Assembly: GCA_963693285.1 (NCBI GenBank)
Contig: OY848931.1
Coordinates: 1,183,001 to 1,247,000, forward strand
Direction: 5' to 3'
DNA length: 64,000 nt
DNA from: Xestospongia muta
Taxonomy: Eukaryota > Porifera > Demospongiae > Haplosclerida > Petrosiidae
Positions 63,328 through 64,000 of this stretch are shown here, one piece after another (the first letter of the stretch is position 1; each line of letters begins with the position of its first letter). The translations under genes and the position numbers were made by a program. The notes beneath the pieces were generated by a model. It was not told where the DNA came from, searched no databases, and worked only from the letters and a program-made list of their open reading frames with translations.

Positions 63328-63451
63328 GTCGACTCATACATATATTAACTTTTGGGACACATTATTTTTTGCAATAGACCTACACTAGTATAACTAACAA
63401 AAATTGTCAATTTAACTTTACACACAAAGTTTATCAATTAATCAAGAAGAA
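63328..63451. other. Spacer between propeller pseudogene and V-ATPase gene
   Basis: 124 bp on the 3' side of the V-ATPase gene. No feature recognised. Confidence 0.4.
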
Positions 63452-63980
63452 TTAATCCTCTTCACCAGCCAAAATGATCTCAAACGAAAATGGAGTGAAT
63501 TTGTAGCCAGTACCGACATAAAACTTGTTCTGAAACTCCACCCTAGAAGCAAGAACAAAAATCAATATTGACATAAGAAAGAGGTAATCCCTTTCATTTT
63601 ATCATTGATAAACTAACCAGTGCAAACGTAGACCATGAAGGAAAGCTGATAAACCCTCCATAACCAGAAGTATACCAATAGTCAACACTATACATGAACA
63701 AATAACATTAACTATCTCTACAAACTAACTAATCTATACCTGCCCAGAAAGCAAAGAGAAAAAACAGCATTATGCCTCCCATAAAAAAATTGACAGCCCC
63801 AAAGTTCAAACCTATTCTTATAACCATAGTCCAGAGAACTTCAGAAAGCTCTAAAAGACACACACACACATATATATGTTAATTCACAATCATGGCTAGC
63901 ACTCTAATGTAGTCACTTACCAGCATGTGCAAGACTAAGGGCCCAAAGACGAAGATAAGAGGCAGTATTAGATATGGTAC
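63452..63980 (-). CDS. ATP6V0A1: V-type H+-ATPase V0 subunit a, C-terminal exons (gene continues past window)
   Basis: Four exons on the minus strand: 63980-63921 ([19 protein letters not shown]), 63850-63740 ([20 protein letters not shown], then membrane), 63687-63618 ([20 protein letters not shown]) and 63542-63452 ([29 protein letters not shown], stop). [16 protein letters not shown] carries the conserved Arg (R735 in yeast Vph1) essential for proton transfer past the c-ring. The subunit anchors the V0 sector in endosome, lysosome or plasma membranes. Which paralogue (a1-a4) cannot be told from this end. The 5' part lies beyond position 64000. Confidence 0.94.
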
Positions 63981-64000
63981 CTAAACAGTATTCAATAGTG

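Overview
The window looks like nuclear DNA of an animal with a very compact, AT-rich genome, most likely a demosponge close to Amphimedon. This is inferred from the gene content, from introns of about 45-60 bp with clear GT-AG borders, and from ZU5/UPA and Roco-death-domain genes of a type common in sponges. No bacterial, plasmid or viral backbone is seen. All gene models below were built by reading splice sites by eye; the reading frame closes across every exon of each gene called intact.

Layout. (1) 1-4.5 kb is a satellite array of ~125-135 bp units with a higher-order repeat. (2) 5.3-12.6 kb holds two tandem death-fold signalling genes: a ZU5-UPA protein with a CARD-like C-terminus (5' end not seen), then a Roc-COR GTPase with three C-terminal death domains. 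(3) 13.2-41.8 kb is a dense housekeeping block: LASP (-), MLX (+), a beta-propeller protein (+), RHEB (-), canopy/CNPY2-like (+), API5 (-), TERB1 (+), STT3B (-), SMARCE1 (+), MSMO1 (-) and a coiled-coil protein (+). Five of these make consecutive head-to-head pairs with 100-300 bp between start codons (LASP/MLX, RHEB/CNPY, API5/TERB1, STT3B/SMARCE1, MSMO1/coiled-coil). (4) 41.8-62.3 kb is a gene-poor, rearranged mosaic: a 57-bp minisatellite, smaller repeats, a 1.65 kb direct duplication carrying a broken KMO first exon, a truncated TTC38-like fragment, a MITE-like element, and a large inverted duplication (49.56-55.15 kb against 58.95-61.71 kb) in which an 18-bp minisatellite has grown to 2.8 kb in one arm only. 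The arms also carry pieces of other genes, including lysine-ketoglutarate reductase/saccharopine dehydrogenase (AASS). (5) 62.3-64 kb has a decayed secreted-type gene and the 3' end of a V-ATPase subunit a gene, both on the minus strand.

Functionally the housekeeping block mixes actin scaffolding (LASP), transcription and chromatin (MLX, SMARCE1), TORC1 signalling (RHEB), ER folding and N-glycosylation (CNPY, STT3B), sterol demethylation (MSMO1), RNA/apoptosis-linked API5 and meiotic telomere attachment (TERB1). I see no operon logic beyond shared bidirectional promoters. The most interesting parts are the ZU5-UPA / Roco-death pair, the sponge TERB1, the CaaL-type RHEB, and the inverted, minisatellite-bearing rearrangement at 45-62 kb.
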